A stretch of DNA of 64,000 nt from NCBI RefSeq assembly GCF_027579695.1, contig NC_083586.1:6506001-6570000 (forward strand). The letters run 5' to 3'. Positions 18,480 through 49,908 of this stretch are shown in pieces. A program made the translations under genes and the position numbers. Position 1 is the first letter of the stretch. Each line of letters starts with the position of its first letter. The DNA is from Neoarius graeffei. Taxonomy: Eukaryota > Chordata > Actinopteri > Siluriformes > Ariidae. Below the pieces are notes generated by a model. That model did no database searches. It had not been told where the DNA came from and saw only the letters and a list, made by a program, of their open reading frames with translations.

Positions 18480-19400
18480 TCCCTCGCGGATTTCCCATTA
18501 GAGCAGTCGCGAGACGAGACTCTGCGGCATGTGTTTGACCAAGTGAGAGTAATCGATGGTCAAACGCTCCAGCCGAACGCCACCCCGTCCTTCCCCTACT
18601 TCGCGATTATGAAGGATAGATTATACCGAGTGACGCAGGACACTCAAACTAAAGAGCGAGTCATGCAGCTTTTAATTCCGAAGAGCCGCCGGGAATTGGT
18701 ATTCCAGGCGGCTCACTTTAATCCCATGGCCAGACACTTGGGGCAGGATAAAACACTAGCCCGAATAATGGCCCATTTCTATTGGCCGTGGATTCGCGGC
18801 GATGTTCGTAGGTGGTGTACAGCATGCCGCGAATGCCAGTTAGTAAACCCAGCGGCCATTCCAAAAGCGCCTTTGCGCCCTCTACCGTTAATCGAGACCC
18901 CGTTTGAGAGAATTGGGATGGATCTCGTCGAGCCATTAGATCGGTCAGCACGAGGGTACCGCTTTATATTAGTTCTGGTGGACTATGCAACGCGATACCC
19001 GGAAGCAGTGCCTCTGCGCAATATCTCAGCACGCAGTATTGCCGAGGCACTCTTCCGCGTCATCTCCCGAGTTGGAATCCCGAAAGAGATTCTGACTGAT
19101 CAAGGCACTACGTTTATGTCACGAACACTGCGCGAACTGTATGGGTTACTGGGGATTAAGCCGATCCGCACCAGCGTGTATCACCCACAAATGGACGGTT
19201 TAGTGGAACGATTCAACCGCACCCTCAAAAATATTATTAAAAAATTCGTAAGTGAGGACGCACGTAACTGGGATAAGTGGCTCGAACCCTTGCTGTTCTC
19301 AGTGCGAGAGGTCCCCCAAGCCTCCACGGGGTTCTCCCTGTTTGAATTATTATATGGGCGTAAGCCGCGCGGCATCCTGGACGTGCTGTGGGAAAATTGA
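18480..19400 (+). pseudogene. Gmr1-like integrase region
   Basis: Integrase lies upstream of RT. The HHCC zinc finger is seen in HLGQDKTLARIMAHFYWP and CTACRECQ. The catalytic triad context is MDLVEPLDRSARG, ILTDQGTTFMS and YHPQMDGLVERFNRTLK. GYRFILVLVDYATRYPEAVP is typical of the integrase core. It is part of a broken element. Confidence 0.85.
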
Positions 19401-19859
19401 GAGGAGGGACCTTCACAAAGTAAGAACGAAATTCAGTACGTTATGGACCTGCACGCAAAACTCCACACACTCACACACCTAACTCAGGAGAATTTGCGGC
19501 AGGCCCAGGAACGGCAAGCCCGCCTGTACAACAAGGGTACGCGCCTTAGAGAGTTCACTCCGGGAGATAAGGTACTCGTACTGTTGCCCACGTCGAGCTC
19601 CAAATTGATCGCCAAGTGGCAAGGACCCTTGGAGGTCACACGGTGAGTCGGGGACGTCGACTATGAGGTGAGGTGAACAGACAGGGGTGGGGCGCTACAG
19701 ATTTACCACCTCAACCTGCTTAAACTCTGGAACGAGGAGGTCCCCGTGGCGTTGGTGTCGGTAGTTCCAGAGAAGGCGGAGCTGGGGCCGGAGGTTCAAA
19801 AAGGGACATTGGCATCACGTACCTCTCCGGTCCCCTGTGGAGACCACCTCTCCCCGACC

Positions 19860-21260
19860 CAACTCACGGAGGTCGCCCAGTTGCAGACCGAGTTTTCGGA
19901 TGTGTTCTCGCCCCTGCCCGGTCGCACTAACCTCATAGAGCACCACATAGAGACACCCCCGGGGGTGGTAGTGCGTAGCCGCCCTTACAGGCTACCCGAA
20001 CACAAAAAAAAGGTGGTTCGGGAAGAACTTCAGACCATGCTCGAAATGGGCATCGTCGAGGAGTCCTACAGTGACTGGAGCAGCCCAGTGGTCTTGGTAC
20101 CCAAGGCCGACGGGTCGGTCCGGTTCTGTGTGGACTATAGAAAAGTCAACGCGGTGTCTAAATTCGACGCGTACCCAATGCCTCGTATTGATGAGTTGCT
20201 CGATCGACTCGGCACTGCTCGCTTTTATTCGACACTGGATTTGACGAAGGGATATTGGCAGATCCCCTTGACTCCACTATCCCGAGAAAAAACGGCCTTT
20301 TCCACACCGTTTGGTTTACACCAATTCGTCACCCTTCCGTTTGGGCTGTTTGGGGCGCCCGCAACGTTTCAGCGGCTGATGGACAGAGTCCTCCGCCCTC
20401 ACGCCACGTATGCAGCAAGATGACAATCATCTATAGCAATGACTGGCAGCGGCACCTCGAACATCTGAGGGCCGTCCTTAGGTCACTGAGGCGAGCGGGG
20501 CTCACAGCCAACCCAAAGAAGTGTGCGATTGGGCGGGTGGAAGTACGGTATCTGGGCTTCCACTTGGGTAACGGGCAGGTGCGTCCCCAAATTAATAAGA
20601 CGGCAGCAATTGCGGCCTGCCCGAGGCCCAAGACCAAAAAGGGGGTGAGACAGTTCCTGGGGCTGGCTGGCTATTATCGCAGGTTTATACCTAATTATTC
20701 GGACGTCACCAGCCCGCTGACTGATCTCACTAAAAAGGGGGCACCAGATCCGGTCCAGTGGATGGAGCAGTGCCAGCGGGCTTTCTCAGAGGTAAAGGCT
20801 GCACTGTGTGGGGGGCCACTTCTACACTCCCCTGACTTTTCTCTCCCTTTTATGTTGCAGACCGATGCGTCGGACAGAGGGCTGGGGGCGGTTTTGTCCC
20901 AGGAGGTGGAGGGGGAGGACCGCCCTGTCCTGTATATCAGCAGGAAGCTGTCGGTGCGTGAGGGGCGCTACAGCACCATAGAGAAAGAGTGTCTGGCCAT
21001 CAAGTGGGCGGTTCTTGCACTCCGGTACTACCTGCTGGGGCGCCCTTTCACCCTCTGGTCGGACCACGCGCCCCTCCAGTGGCTCCACCGCATGAAAGAT
21101 GCCAACGCGCGGATCACCCGTTGGTATCTGGCGCTCCAACCCTTTAATTTCAAGGTGGTCCACAGGCCGGGGGCGCAGATGGTCGTGGCGGACTTCCTCT
21201 CCCGTCAAGGGGGGGGGAGTCGGCCTGCAGGCTGGACGGCCACCTGGCCTGAGTCGGGTG
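19860..21260 (+). pseudogene. Gmr1-like reverse transcriptase and RNase H region
   Basis: RT motifs include HHIETPPGVVVRSRPYRLPE, WSSPVVLVPKADGSVRFCVD, STLDLTKGYWQIPLTPLS and TLPFGLFGAPATFQRLMD; the connection region reads FLGLAGYYRRFIPNYSDV. RNase H reads LQTDASDRGLGAVLSQE and LWSDHAPLQWLHRMKD. The region runs straight into the 3' LTR with no integrase after it, confirming that RT-RH is the last module. Broken fossil copy. Confidence 0.85.
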
Positions 21261-21269
21261 GTGGGGGTA

Positions 21270-29708
<8,439 letters not shown>

Positions 29709-29709
29709 G

Positions 29710-38530
<8,821 letters not shown>

Positions 38531-38531
38531 G

Positions 38532-40737
<2,206 letters not shown>

Positions 40738-40862
40738 CCAGTCTAAGCCGCTTTGTCCTGTTCTACAGGGTCACAGGCAAGCTGGAGCCTATCCCAGCTG
40801 ACTACGGGCAAAAGGTGGGGTACACCCTGGACAAGTCGCCAGGTCATCACAGGGCTGACACA
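40738..40862 (-). mobile_element. SINE, 3' half, split by the BEL insertion
   Basis: The sequence AGCCGCTTTGTCCTG..CAGCTGACTACGGGC..ACACCCTGGACAAGTC is the 3' part of the same SINE seen whole at 58236-58603 and 61552-61894, here reversed. It breaks off at GGGCTGACACA, and its other half continues at 49686 after the LTR element. Confidence 0.88.
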
Positions 40863-40863
40863 G

Positions 40864-42049
40864 TGTTTTGTTTTGCTCATGGTGCGTGGCCGAGATAGTG
40901 GGTGGAGTTCACTAGGTTGCACGCGGCAAATGAAATTGAATACAATGCAACGCAAGAAAATGAGTGATAGGGAGGTCTTACCTGGTTGGTATGCAGGGCA
41001 AATTTAACTGTTGTGACGCGAGCCAATGAGATCTGAAGCTGCCGATTTGGCATCCAATTGGAGCTGCACATGCGCTTTAAACCAGCGTGAGATCCAAAGT
41101 TTTAGTATAGCGTTTCATGGAGACAGCAGTACACCACTGGTAAGTCATCTCTCCTTCATTCATTCAAGCTGCGGTTTTAAATTGTATTTTTGGCCTTAAT
41201 CCACTGTTTTAGTCCACTGGGTGAAATCCACTGTTTGTAAGCTTGGCGCTGGTCGCGGTATCTGATTTGATCTGACGTTTGCGTTGACAATGAATTAGTT
41301 TACTGATAATTGCATTTATGGCTTTGTGCTCTTGGTTGCATGGATAAGTATTATTTGTGGACTTGTCTTGTGTAAATGTAGTGTGTAAATATAGTGTTAA
41401 ACTTACTGCTAATGGCTATGATGTTTAGTAACACAAATGGTTTAATGCAATGTTGAATGTTATGGCTATGTGTTATGTTGCTAACTGCTATGTTGTGCTA
41501 ACTGTGCTATGCTGTTTATTTACATTGCTAACTGCTAGGCTGTGCTAACTCTGCTATGCTATGTGGTTTATTTGCAATGCTAAACTTGTGTGGCTAGAGT
41601 TAAAGAGCAAGGCTGTTGTTGTATTGTGGCCTTTTCCTTATTCAGTTAAATGTGCATTTACTGATTAATATGTTGACATTAGAGACATGTAGTATAATGC
41701 GATTTACATTTAACTGTAATATTTATAATTCTGGGTACATATTTTCATCTTTAGCCTATTGCTATATATGTTTGTGTACTCTGAGGTTGTTGTTTAGTGG
41801 ACTTGGCTTTCACTTACATCATGGCCTTATGGCCTCTTGTGTTTATAGGTTAATAACCTAAAGATTGTGGAACTAAACCTTGAATTCAACTAAAGAAATG
41901 TGGAAATGAACTTGAATTCAGCTAATGAAAGTGTGAAACCACTAAAGAAAATGTGGAACTAAACTTGAATTGAAAAGGAATAAAGAACCACAAAGAGTTA
42001 TTATGATCTACTGCATCTTGATGCCCCCTTTCAGTGGGATAACCAAACA
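40864..42049 (+). repeat. 5' LTR of BEL/Pao element
   Basis: Begins TGTTTTGTTTTGCTC and ends GATAACCAAACA. It includes T/A-rich repeats of the GCTATG / GCTAACTG kind at 41460-41590. No other function is seen. Confidence 0.9.
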
Positions 42050-42162
42050 GTTATTAACCAAGGTGCACCACCAAGTAAACCACCAAGCCATCTAGTCAAC
42101 CTGTTAAGAAGAAGAGGAAGAGGAAAAGCCCTCTGTTAAGCTCCACTTCTTCATATAGCAAA

Positions 42163-43760
42163 ATGGAGTCGACTGAAATTGTGGCCCTAAAGGTAAAGCG
42201 GGCCTCTGCACACGCAGCATTGACAAAAAGGAGTAACAAGCTCTCTCTCACTATTGACATTATTGAAAAAGGAGCACTCATTGAAGAAATCCGTGCACTT
42301 AGTGGTGACTTCGGCAAGGTGCATGACATCAGCCTAGAGCTCCTGGAGGCCTTAGCAGAGGTGGATGGTGCTGAAGGAGAGGCAGCGAGAGTCAAAGCAA
42401 AAACAGAGCAATGCCTTTCTGCCTACACTGAAACCATCCAGCTGGCCAGAGAAACCCTGTGGACCAAGTTTGCTCAGCCAGAAATCGAGCTCTATGCTGA
42501 AGCCACAGAAGAGAGATGTAAAGTGGTGGAAGCCACAAATATCCAAGACCTGCTGGAGCATGATTATGAAGCCCTACGTGACGGCCTACTTGAAATGATA
42601 CATGAGCTAGAGCAGAAGGTGCTTGCATGGGAGCGCATTGTCTCGGACAAGGTCACCCACCATAAGCAGCGTCTCTTCAAGCTCAGGAACAGAGCACGGG
42701 ACTGGGAGCTTGGCTGGAAGATATCAAGCCGCACACCCAAGTGAGAACCAAGCAGATCTGATGTGCAGAAAACACTCAGCCAACCCACCACCCCAGCAGC
42801 CTTACCATCACCTAGCCCGCCTACCATCTTAAAACCACAAATCAGTCTGGAGAGAACACGGCTACCTGTCTTCTCAGGAGACATGACCGATTACTATCGG
42901 TGGAAGGCTGAGTGGGCAGAATTGGAGCTATTGGGCAACCCACTAAGGACTGCTGCAGTCACTCGATTCCACCTGTTGGCAAGCCTGAGTGAAAAGAGAC
43001 CTTGTCTTGTCTAGTTGTGCCACAGATGATGAGATGTTCAGACGCCTCGATAACCGCTTTGGGAATAAAGCGAGGATCGTCCTGAAGATTGCTGAGGAAA
43101 TCGAAGGCCTACCCCCTGTGAAGGGAAATGACCCTCGGAAAGCGATCGAGTTAATCCAGGCCGTGGAGCAGGCCCTGAGCAATCTGGTGATCTTGGGGGA
43201 AGAGGACGTATTAAAAAACCGCCTCGTTGCACAGTCATTGGAGAGAAAGTTGCCCAGCTCGTTAAAAGGAAAATGGATTGAGCATAAGGCAGAGCCACTG
43301 AATGAATTCAGCCCGCAAAACCACTTTGACTGTCTACTGAAGTTCCTCCAGAAACAGGAGGCTATGCTGGAGGAGTTGGACCAGTTAGATGACAGCCTCA
43401 GAGAAGGCAACTCCTCAGCAAAATCACCGGTGGACAAGTCAGCCAAAAAGGCATTCTCCAAAGCCACCTCAGGCCAAAGGGGGTCAAAGTTACAGGCAGG
43501 CTCATGCACAGCTTGCTCTGAAAAGACCCATGCCGGTAGACTTTTTGCATGTGCCTCGTTTAGAGGGATGGATCTTCATACAAAGAAAAGTCATCTCAAC
43601 TCGCACGGGCTGTGCTGTCAGTGTCTTGGCTCTCACATGCAAAGTGCTTGCAACAACAAAAAGTTCATCTGCACCAAAGCAGACTGCCGATCCGATGAGC
43701 CTGACCACTACCTACTCTGTCCCCGAGTCATGCCTCTGGAAAGTGCCAAGAGGAGGACAA
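42163..43760 (+). pseudogene. BEL/Pao gag region
   Basis: An alpha-helical charged N-terminal part (MESTEIVALKVKRASAHAAL, IIEKGALIEEIRALSGDF) is followed by the BEL gag signature RTRLPVFSGDMTDYYRWKAE and a Cys/His-rich zinc-binding stretch (CTACSEKTHAGRLFAC, GLCCQCLGSHMQSAC, CRSDEPDHYLLCP). Family role: structural protein that packages element RNA. Fossil copy. Confidence 0.82.
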
Positions 43761-43799
43761 ATAGCAAAGGCCTCGGTCTCGCTAGTCGGCAAGAAAAAC

Positions 43800-44430
43800 T
43801 CCTGGCAAAGGTCGCTCCTGAATTGAGGCAGGAATTCAGAAATGCCTTTTCAAATAAGACCTATGCCATAACCTGTGCTGCTGGAAATGGACCAGTGGAG
43901 TATCCGGTAGTGATGATGCTGCTGGAGGTCACAACCAACTCAGGCCAGCTCATAGGCACCTTGATAGATCTCGCCTCCAACACAAATTACATCACCCATG
44001 GCGCCGCTCAGCGGCTCGGACTGAATGGTGAGAGCATTCAACTGATAGTTCATGGTGTCGGAGGAATGACCAAGAAGGTCAGAACAAAGAGGTATACCCT
44101 CTGCCTGAGAGTGAGGACCATCAAGGGAATGGTGGTGGAACACAAGCTGCTTTGCTACGGGCTGGAAAGCATCGCTGAGGTCAGCCACTCAGTCACCCCT
44201 CAACAACTCCAGAAAATATTTCCTGATGTTGCTATGGCAGAGCTGGCCCGCCCTGAGACCATCGACCTCCTCATAAGTCATAGAGAAGGCCGTCTGGTTC
44301 CACAACCATTCAAGAGGGAGGGTGATCTCGTCCTCTGGGATGGCCCGCTAGGCAAAACGGTTGGCGGTACCCACCCTGACCTCTTCGAGTCTGTTGACCT
44401 GACGCTACACCAGTCTGAAACCCACTTTGA
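43800..44430 (+). pseudogene. BEL/Pao protease region
   Basis: Contains the retropepsin-like segment VVMMLLEVTTNSGQLIGTLI, then DLASNTNYITHGAAQRLGL, the usual BEL/Pao protease context. Its neighbour toward the right is the RT module. Fossil copy. Confidence 0.72.
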
Positions 44431-44437
44431 TTGAACC

Positions 44438-45913
44438 ATGAGGACCTCCTCAAGGCTTTACAGAGAGGTCCGTGTAAGCATAAAAAGCCCGGATGAGGAC
44501 TCAACACGGACCGTAACTCTCAGTAACACCAGTGCCACAAATAAAGCAATTTTTGAATGGTTCAAGTGGGACAGTATTGGGGCAGCATGCAACCCAAAAT
44601 GTGGGGGCTGCAAGTGTGGCAAATGTCCCCCGGGTGGCCAAGAGATGACCCTTGGAGAAGAAAGGGACTTGGAAAAAATAAAAGCCTGTCTCTCATATGT
44701 CCTGGCAGACAAACACAGTGATTCTCCACACTGGGATGCTGCTTATCCGTGGAAGGCCAGCCCAGCAATTCTGCTAAACAACTGCCAAGCAGTTGAAGCA
44801 ACCTTCTGGAACACTGAGGCACAGCTGGCAAAAGAACCTTTGTGGAAAGCAGCTTATGGAGAGCAGATTAATGACATGGTGGCAAGAGGAGCAGCCATTA
44901 AGCTCACCAGGAAGCAGATGGAAGACTGGAATGGGCCTGTGTGGTATATCAGCCACCAGGTCGCACCCAATCCTCACTCCAGCTCCATGCCAGTAAGAAT
45001 AGTCTGGAACAGCAGCCAGGAGTTCAAAAGGATGAGTCTGAACAACCTGCTCTATAAAGGCCCTGATGTTCTCAACCCTATCTGAGGAGTCCTCCTGAGA
45101 TTCAGGAGCGGGTTGTATGCAGCCCTCGGCGATGTCAAGAAAATGTATAATTCGGTGTGGCTTAAGGACAAGGAAGTACACCTCCACCGATTCCTCTGGA
45201 GGGATGACCCCAAGGAGGAAATCAGTGAGTTTGCTGTTGTTAGGGTCAACATTGGCGACAAACCTGCCGGGTGCATTGCTCAGGTCACCATGAGGGAGAC
45301 TGCTAACCTGCCCCAATTCGCATCCATGATCACAGAATGCCGCATTCTGACAGAGGACTGCTATGTTGATGACATATTAACCTCCCATGATGACCTCCAC
45401 GCTTTAATTAGGATGACCAGAGGAGTCAAAACTATCTTAAAGGTAGGAGGTTTCTCACTCAAACCCTGGGTCCTGACCGGTCAAAGTGGGAGGAGTGAGG
45501 AATTTGACAGCACCAGTAATGACAGGTCAACAGAGCCCAAGACCCTGATACTCCCAAATCAGATGCAGGACAAAGAAAATAAGGCTCTTGGGCTAGGATA
45601 TGAGCCAGAATCTGATCAACTCCGCCTGTTGACATTGGTGAATTTTTCAAAGCGGCGAGGGAAAATGAGGACGGGTCTGGACCTACGAGAGAATGAGGTC
45701 AGAGCAAACATCCCTGACCCTCTCACCCGACAAATGCTGCTGAGCCAGATTGCGGGCTTCTACGACCCTATTGGCCTGGCCTCACCAGTCAAGCAAAGAG
45801 GAGTGATGCTTGTGAAGGAGTCCTTTCAGGAGGCTGGAAAAGACTGTCCTGCCAAAGACACCTGGGATGAGCCTCTCTCTCCACATCTCCGGGAGGCTGC
45901 AATAACACTCTGA
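44438..45913 (+). pseudogene. BEL/Pao reverse transcriptase region
   Basis: Recognised by PVRIVWNSSQEFKRMSLNN, LGDVKKMYNSVWLKDKEVHL, FLWRDDPKEEISEFAVVRV, the catalytic YVDD in EDCYVDDILTSHDDLHAL, and the downstream FYDPIGLASPVKQRG connection. These are specific to BEL/Pao RT. Fossil copy. Confidence 0.86.
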
Positions 45914-45935
45914 GCAGTGTGTAAGACTTGGCCAG

Positions 45936-48150
45936 GTGAGATTTGACAGGAGCCTTACACCCCAAGGAGCCATAGGCCATCCAATGGGAGTAACGTTCTC
46001 CGACGGCAGCAAAACTTCCTACGGAGCCGTTCTCTACCTTTGCTGGAAGACAGCGCAAGATGGTGTCATTGTAAAGCTAGTCGAATCAAAGGCCAAACTC
46101 ACCCCACTAGATCAAAAGGGTGATGTCATTAAGGCAGAGCTGTGTGGGGCTGTGTTTGCAACCCGTCTGAAGACCTATTTTGAAAAGCACTGTCACATCA
46201 AGGTCGATAAGTGGATCCATTTCATCGATAGCCAGACAATACTGGGGGCCATCCAGAAGGATAGCTATGGCTATCAGACATTTTTTGCAAATCGGATAGG
46301 AGAAATACAGAAGGCTGGACCTGTTGACAGCTGGAGATGGGTCGAAGGAAAAGAAAACATTGCTGACCTCATCACAAGGGGAGCACCCCCTGAGGACCAT
46401 GCTGAAGGATCAGCCTGGCAGGAAGGCCCCAGATTTCTCAAACTCCCCTTTGAAGATTGGCCTGTTAAAACTACCAGGGAAATAATCTCCTCTGTCACCG
46501 AGGAGATCGGAGGACTCCAAAGAAAGGCATTCTCAGCGGTCACAGCAACTGGAGATCAGTCCCAGAAGTGGCCAGGCCTGACAATCATGGCACTCGTGCA
46601 GCTGGTAAAACCCAAAAGATTCAGCTCCCTGACTCGTCTGCGTGGGGCTGTGGGCTGGCTGAAGAGAGCAGTGGACACCTGGCTGGGTAGTTACACGCAA
46701 GCCCCAGGCTGCTCAAAGTGGGAGGCAAGAGCATACCTGTCGGCAGAAGAAAGAGTAACTGCTTTCAAATTCTTGGCTCTTGAGGCTCAAGATGGTGTTG
46801 AGTTTCGTCACACAACTCTTGATCGCCTGGTCGTTCAAAGGGAAGAAACAGGTCTCCTCGTCTGCGGAGGGAGAATTCAATGTTGGGATGAGGACCAAGT
46901 GGCAGTACCATTGATCCCATGCAAATCGTGGCTCGCAACCCTAGTGGCCAGGGAGGCCCATGAAGAAAACCACGAGGGCGTTGCCTCAACCCTCCTGCGA
47001 ACACGAAGGAAAGCCTGGATCATGCAGGGACGAAAATTGGTTAAGAAAATCCTTAACAATTGTGTCACCTGCGCAAAGCAGAAAGCTAAATTGTGCCGCC
47101 AAGTAATGAGTGATCTGCCTCCAGAACGCACCCAGAGAGCCAGCCCCTTTGAGTTCACTACCCTTGACCTGTTTGGCCCCTTTGAAGTGAAGGACACTGT
47201 GAAAAGGAGGACGACAAAGAAAGTGTGGGGTATTGTCTACTGTTGTATGGCCTCCAGAGCAGTCCATGCAGACCTCACTGACAACCAGTCTGCAGAAAGC
47301 TTCCTCCAGGCATACACCCACTTTGTTGCCCTAAGGGGGCATCCAAGAAAACTATGGTCTGATCGAGGGACAAACTTCATTGGTGCTAAACCTGCCCTGC
47401 AACAGCTTTACAAACATCTGGATTGCCTGCAGGCTGTGTCCATGGAGAATGTGGCTGCCAAGAATGGAACTGAGTGGAATTGGGAGTTTCACCCTGCAGA
47501 TGCACCCCATAGAAATGGAGCTGCAGAGGCCGCTGTGAAGCTTCTGAAGAGGGCGCTCACAAGCCTTGGTGGGACTACAGGGTCTCTTACATGGGAAGAA
47601 CTGCAGACTCTGTTCTATCAGGCAGCCAATTTAACGAATGAACGTCCAATAGATGCTAGAGCTCAAGAACAGGAGAAGTCCATTGAATACTTAACACCGA
47701 ACTCCCTAATCCTGGGTCGGGCATCGCCTGGAGGAGACACCTGTGGTCTTGATCTTGAGACTCATTCCTGGCGCCGACTACGAGCCATCCAAATCAGGGT
47801 GGACCGCTTCTGGGCAAAATGGAGAGAACTTGCCAGCCCAAATCTCTTCATTCGACAGAAGTGACACCGGTCGGAGAGGAATGTTCAAGTTGGTGACCTC
47901 GTCTGGGTAGCTGATCCAAATGCTTTAAGAGGTCAGTTTCGTCTGGGCCGAATTCTGACTGTCTACCCTGACAACAAAGGGATTGTCCGGGATGCAGAGA
48001 TTGTAACCTGTGCTGGCATTCCAGCCTCCCAGGCAGGTGGCCGCAAGAAGGGCAGTTCTCCATTGCCCACGGCAGTCATCAGGAGGGATATAAGAAGGCT
48101 GGTGGTCCTTCTTCCAGCGGAAGACAAAAATCCTCCTCTGGTGACCACTT
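45936..48150 (+). pseudogene. BEL/Pao RNase H and integrase region
   Basis: RNase H is seen in VTFSDGSKTSYGAVLYL, KAELCGAVFATRL and FIDSQTILGAI. Integrase has the zinc-finger region (VAREAHEENHEGVASTLL, CVTCAKQKAKLCRQVM), the core FTTLDLFGPFEVKD, LWSDRGTNFIGAK and PHRNGAAEAAVKLLKRAL, and the C-terminal part VGDLVWVADPNALRGQF near 47895. Fossil copy. Confidence 0.88.
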
Positions 48151-48514
48151 GATCCACTTTCCTTGGGTCAAGTCGTTATTGTCAAAACTGGCTGGTGGTG
48201 TACGCCAAATGCTGCCACCATGCCCAGTACATTGCACATGCGCCAGGCTGGTGGTGTACGCTTAATGCTGCCACCATGCCCTTATATTGCACAACATGAA
48301 GAACAGAGACTAACATAAACATACGCACTCGCTGCATTCCACGTACCCAAGCGGGAAATCACACACCTGCCATGGAATGTACGTAACTATGGACACTGAA
48401 CTGTGCATGGACACTTGGTGCAACGCAAAAAAAATAAAATAATTGTATATGTGGTATAATGTAATATTTGTGTGTGACCTCATTGGATCTGTGATCACTC
48501 GATCAAGTGAGAAG

Positions 48515-49685
48515 TGTTTTGTTTTGCTCACGGTGCGTGGCCGAGATAGTGGGTGGAGTTCACTAGGTTGCACGCGGCAAATGAAATTGAAAACAACGCA
48601 ACGCAAGAAAATGAGCGAGAGAGATGTCTTCCCTGGTTGGTATGCAGGGCAAATTTAACTGTTGTGACGCGAGCCAATGAGATCTGAAGCTGCCGATTTG
48701 GCATCCAATTGGAGCTGCACATGCGCTTTAAACCAGCGTGAGATCCAAAGTTTTAGTATAGCGTTCCATTGAGACAGTAGTACACCACTGGTAAGTCATC
48801 TCTCCTTCATTCATTCAAGCTGCAGTTTAAATTGTACTTTTGGCCTTAATCCACTGTTTTAGTCCACTGGGTGAAATCCACTGTTTGTAAGCTTGGCGCT
48901 GGTCGCGGTATCTGATTTGATCCGACATTTGCATTGACAATGAATTAGTTTACTGATAATTGCATTTATGGCTTTGTGCTCTTGGTTGTGCGGATAAGTA
49001 TTATTTGTGGGCTTGTCTTGTGTAAATATAGTGTGTAAATATAGTGTTAAACTTACTGGTAATGGCTATGATGTTTAGTAACACAAATGGTTTAATGCAA
49101 TGTTGAATGTTACGGCTATGTGTTATATTGCTAACTGCTATGTTGTGCTAACTGTGCTATGCTGTTTATTTACATTGCTAACTGCTATGCTGTGCTAACT
49201 CTGCTATGCTATGTGGTTTATTTGCAATGCTAAACTTGTGTGGCTAGAGTTAAAGAGCAAGGCTGTTGTATTGTGGCCTTTTCCTTATTCAGTTAAACGT
49301 ACATTTACTGATTAATATGTTGACATTATAGACATGTAGTATAATGCGATTTACATTTAACTAATATTTATAATTCTGGGTACATATTTTCATCTTTAGC
49401 CTATTGCTATATATATGTTTGTGTACTCTGATGTTGTTTAGTGGACTTGGCTTTCACTTACATCATGGTCTCTTGTGTTTATAGATTAATAACCTAAAGA
49501 TTGTGGAACTAAACCTTGAATTCAACTAAAGAAATGTGGAAATGAACTTGAATTCAGCTAATGAAAGTGTGAAACCACTAAAGAAAACGTGGAACTAAAC
49601 TTGAATTGAAAAGGAATAAAGAACCACAAAGAGTTATTACGATCTACTGCGTCTTGATGCCCCCTTTTGGTGGGATAACCAAACA
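48515..49685 (+). repeat. 3' LTR of BEL/Pao element
   Basis: TGTTTTGTTTTGCTC to GATAACCAAACA, matching the 5' LTR with short indels. The SINE resumes directly after it. Confidence 0.9.
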
Positions 49686-49908
49686 CATAGACACAGACAA
49701 CCATTCACACCTACGGTCAATTTAGAGTCACCAGTTAACCTAACCTGTATGTCTTTGGTGGAAACCGGAGCACCTGGAGGAAACCCACACGGACACGGGG
49801 AGAACATGCAAACTCCACACAGAAAGGCCCTCGCCGGCCACGGGGCTCGAACCCGGACCTTCTTGCTGTTAGGTGACAGCGCTAACCACTACACCACCAT
49901 GCCACCCC
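49686..49908 (-). mobile_element. SINE, 5' (tRNA-like head) half
   Basis: Continuation of the SINE at 40738-40862. Reversed, it ends with the tRNA-like head (GTGGTGTAGTGGTTAG..GGTTCGAGCCCCG). It stops exactly where the foldback element begins. Confidence 0.88.

Larger units (their letters stand above)
40863..49685 (+). mobile_element. BEL/Pao LTR retrotransposon, near full length
   Basis: About 8.8 kb with LTRs of ~1.19 and ~1.17 kb. Internal parts in order are gag, cysteine-rich gag region, aspartic protease, RT, RNase H and integrase, the standard BEL/Pao layout. It lies inside a SINE whose two halves flank it, with a short direct repeat (ACACA) at the borders. The LTRs differ by roughly 3% over the parts compared by eye plus short indels, so it is older than the Gmr1-like insertion. 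It is broken, with several breaks across gag and pol. Confidence 0.93.
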
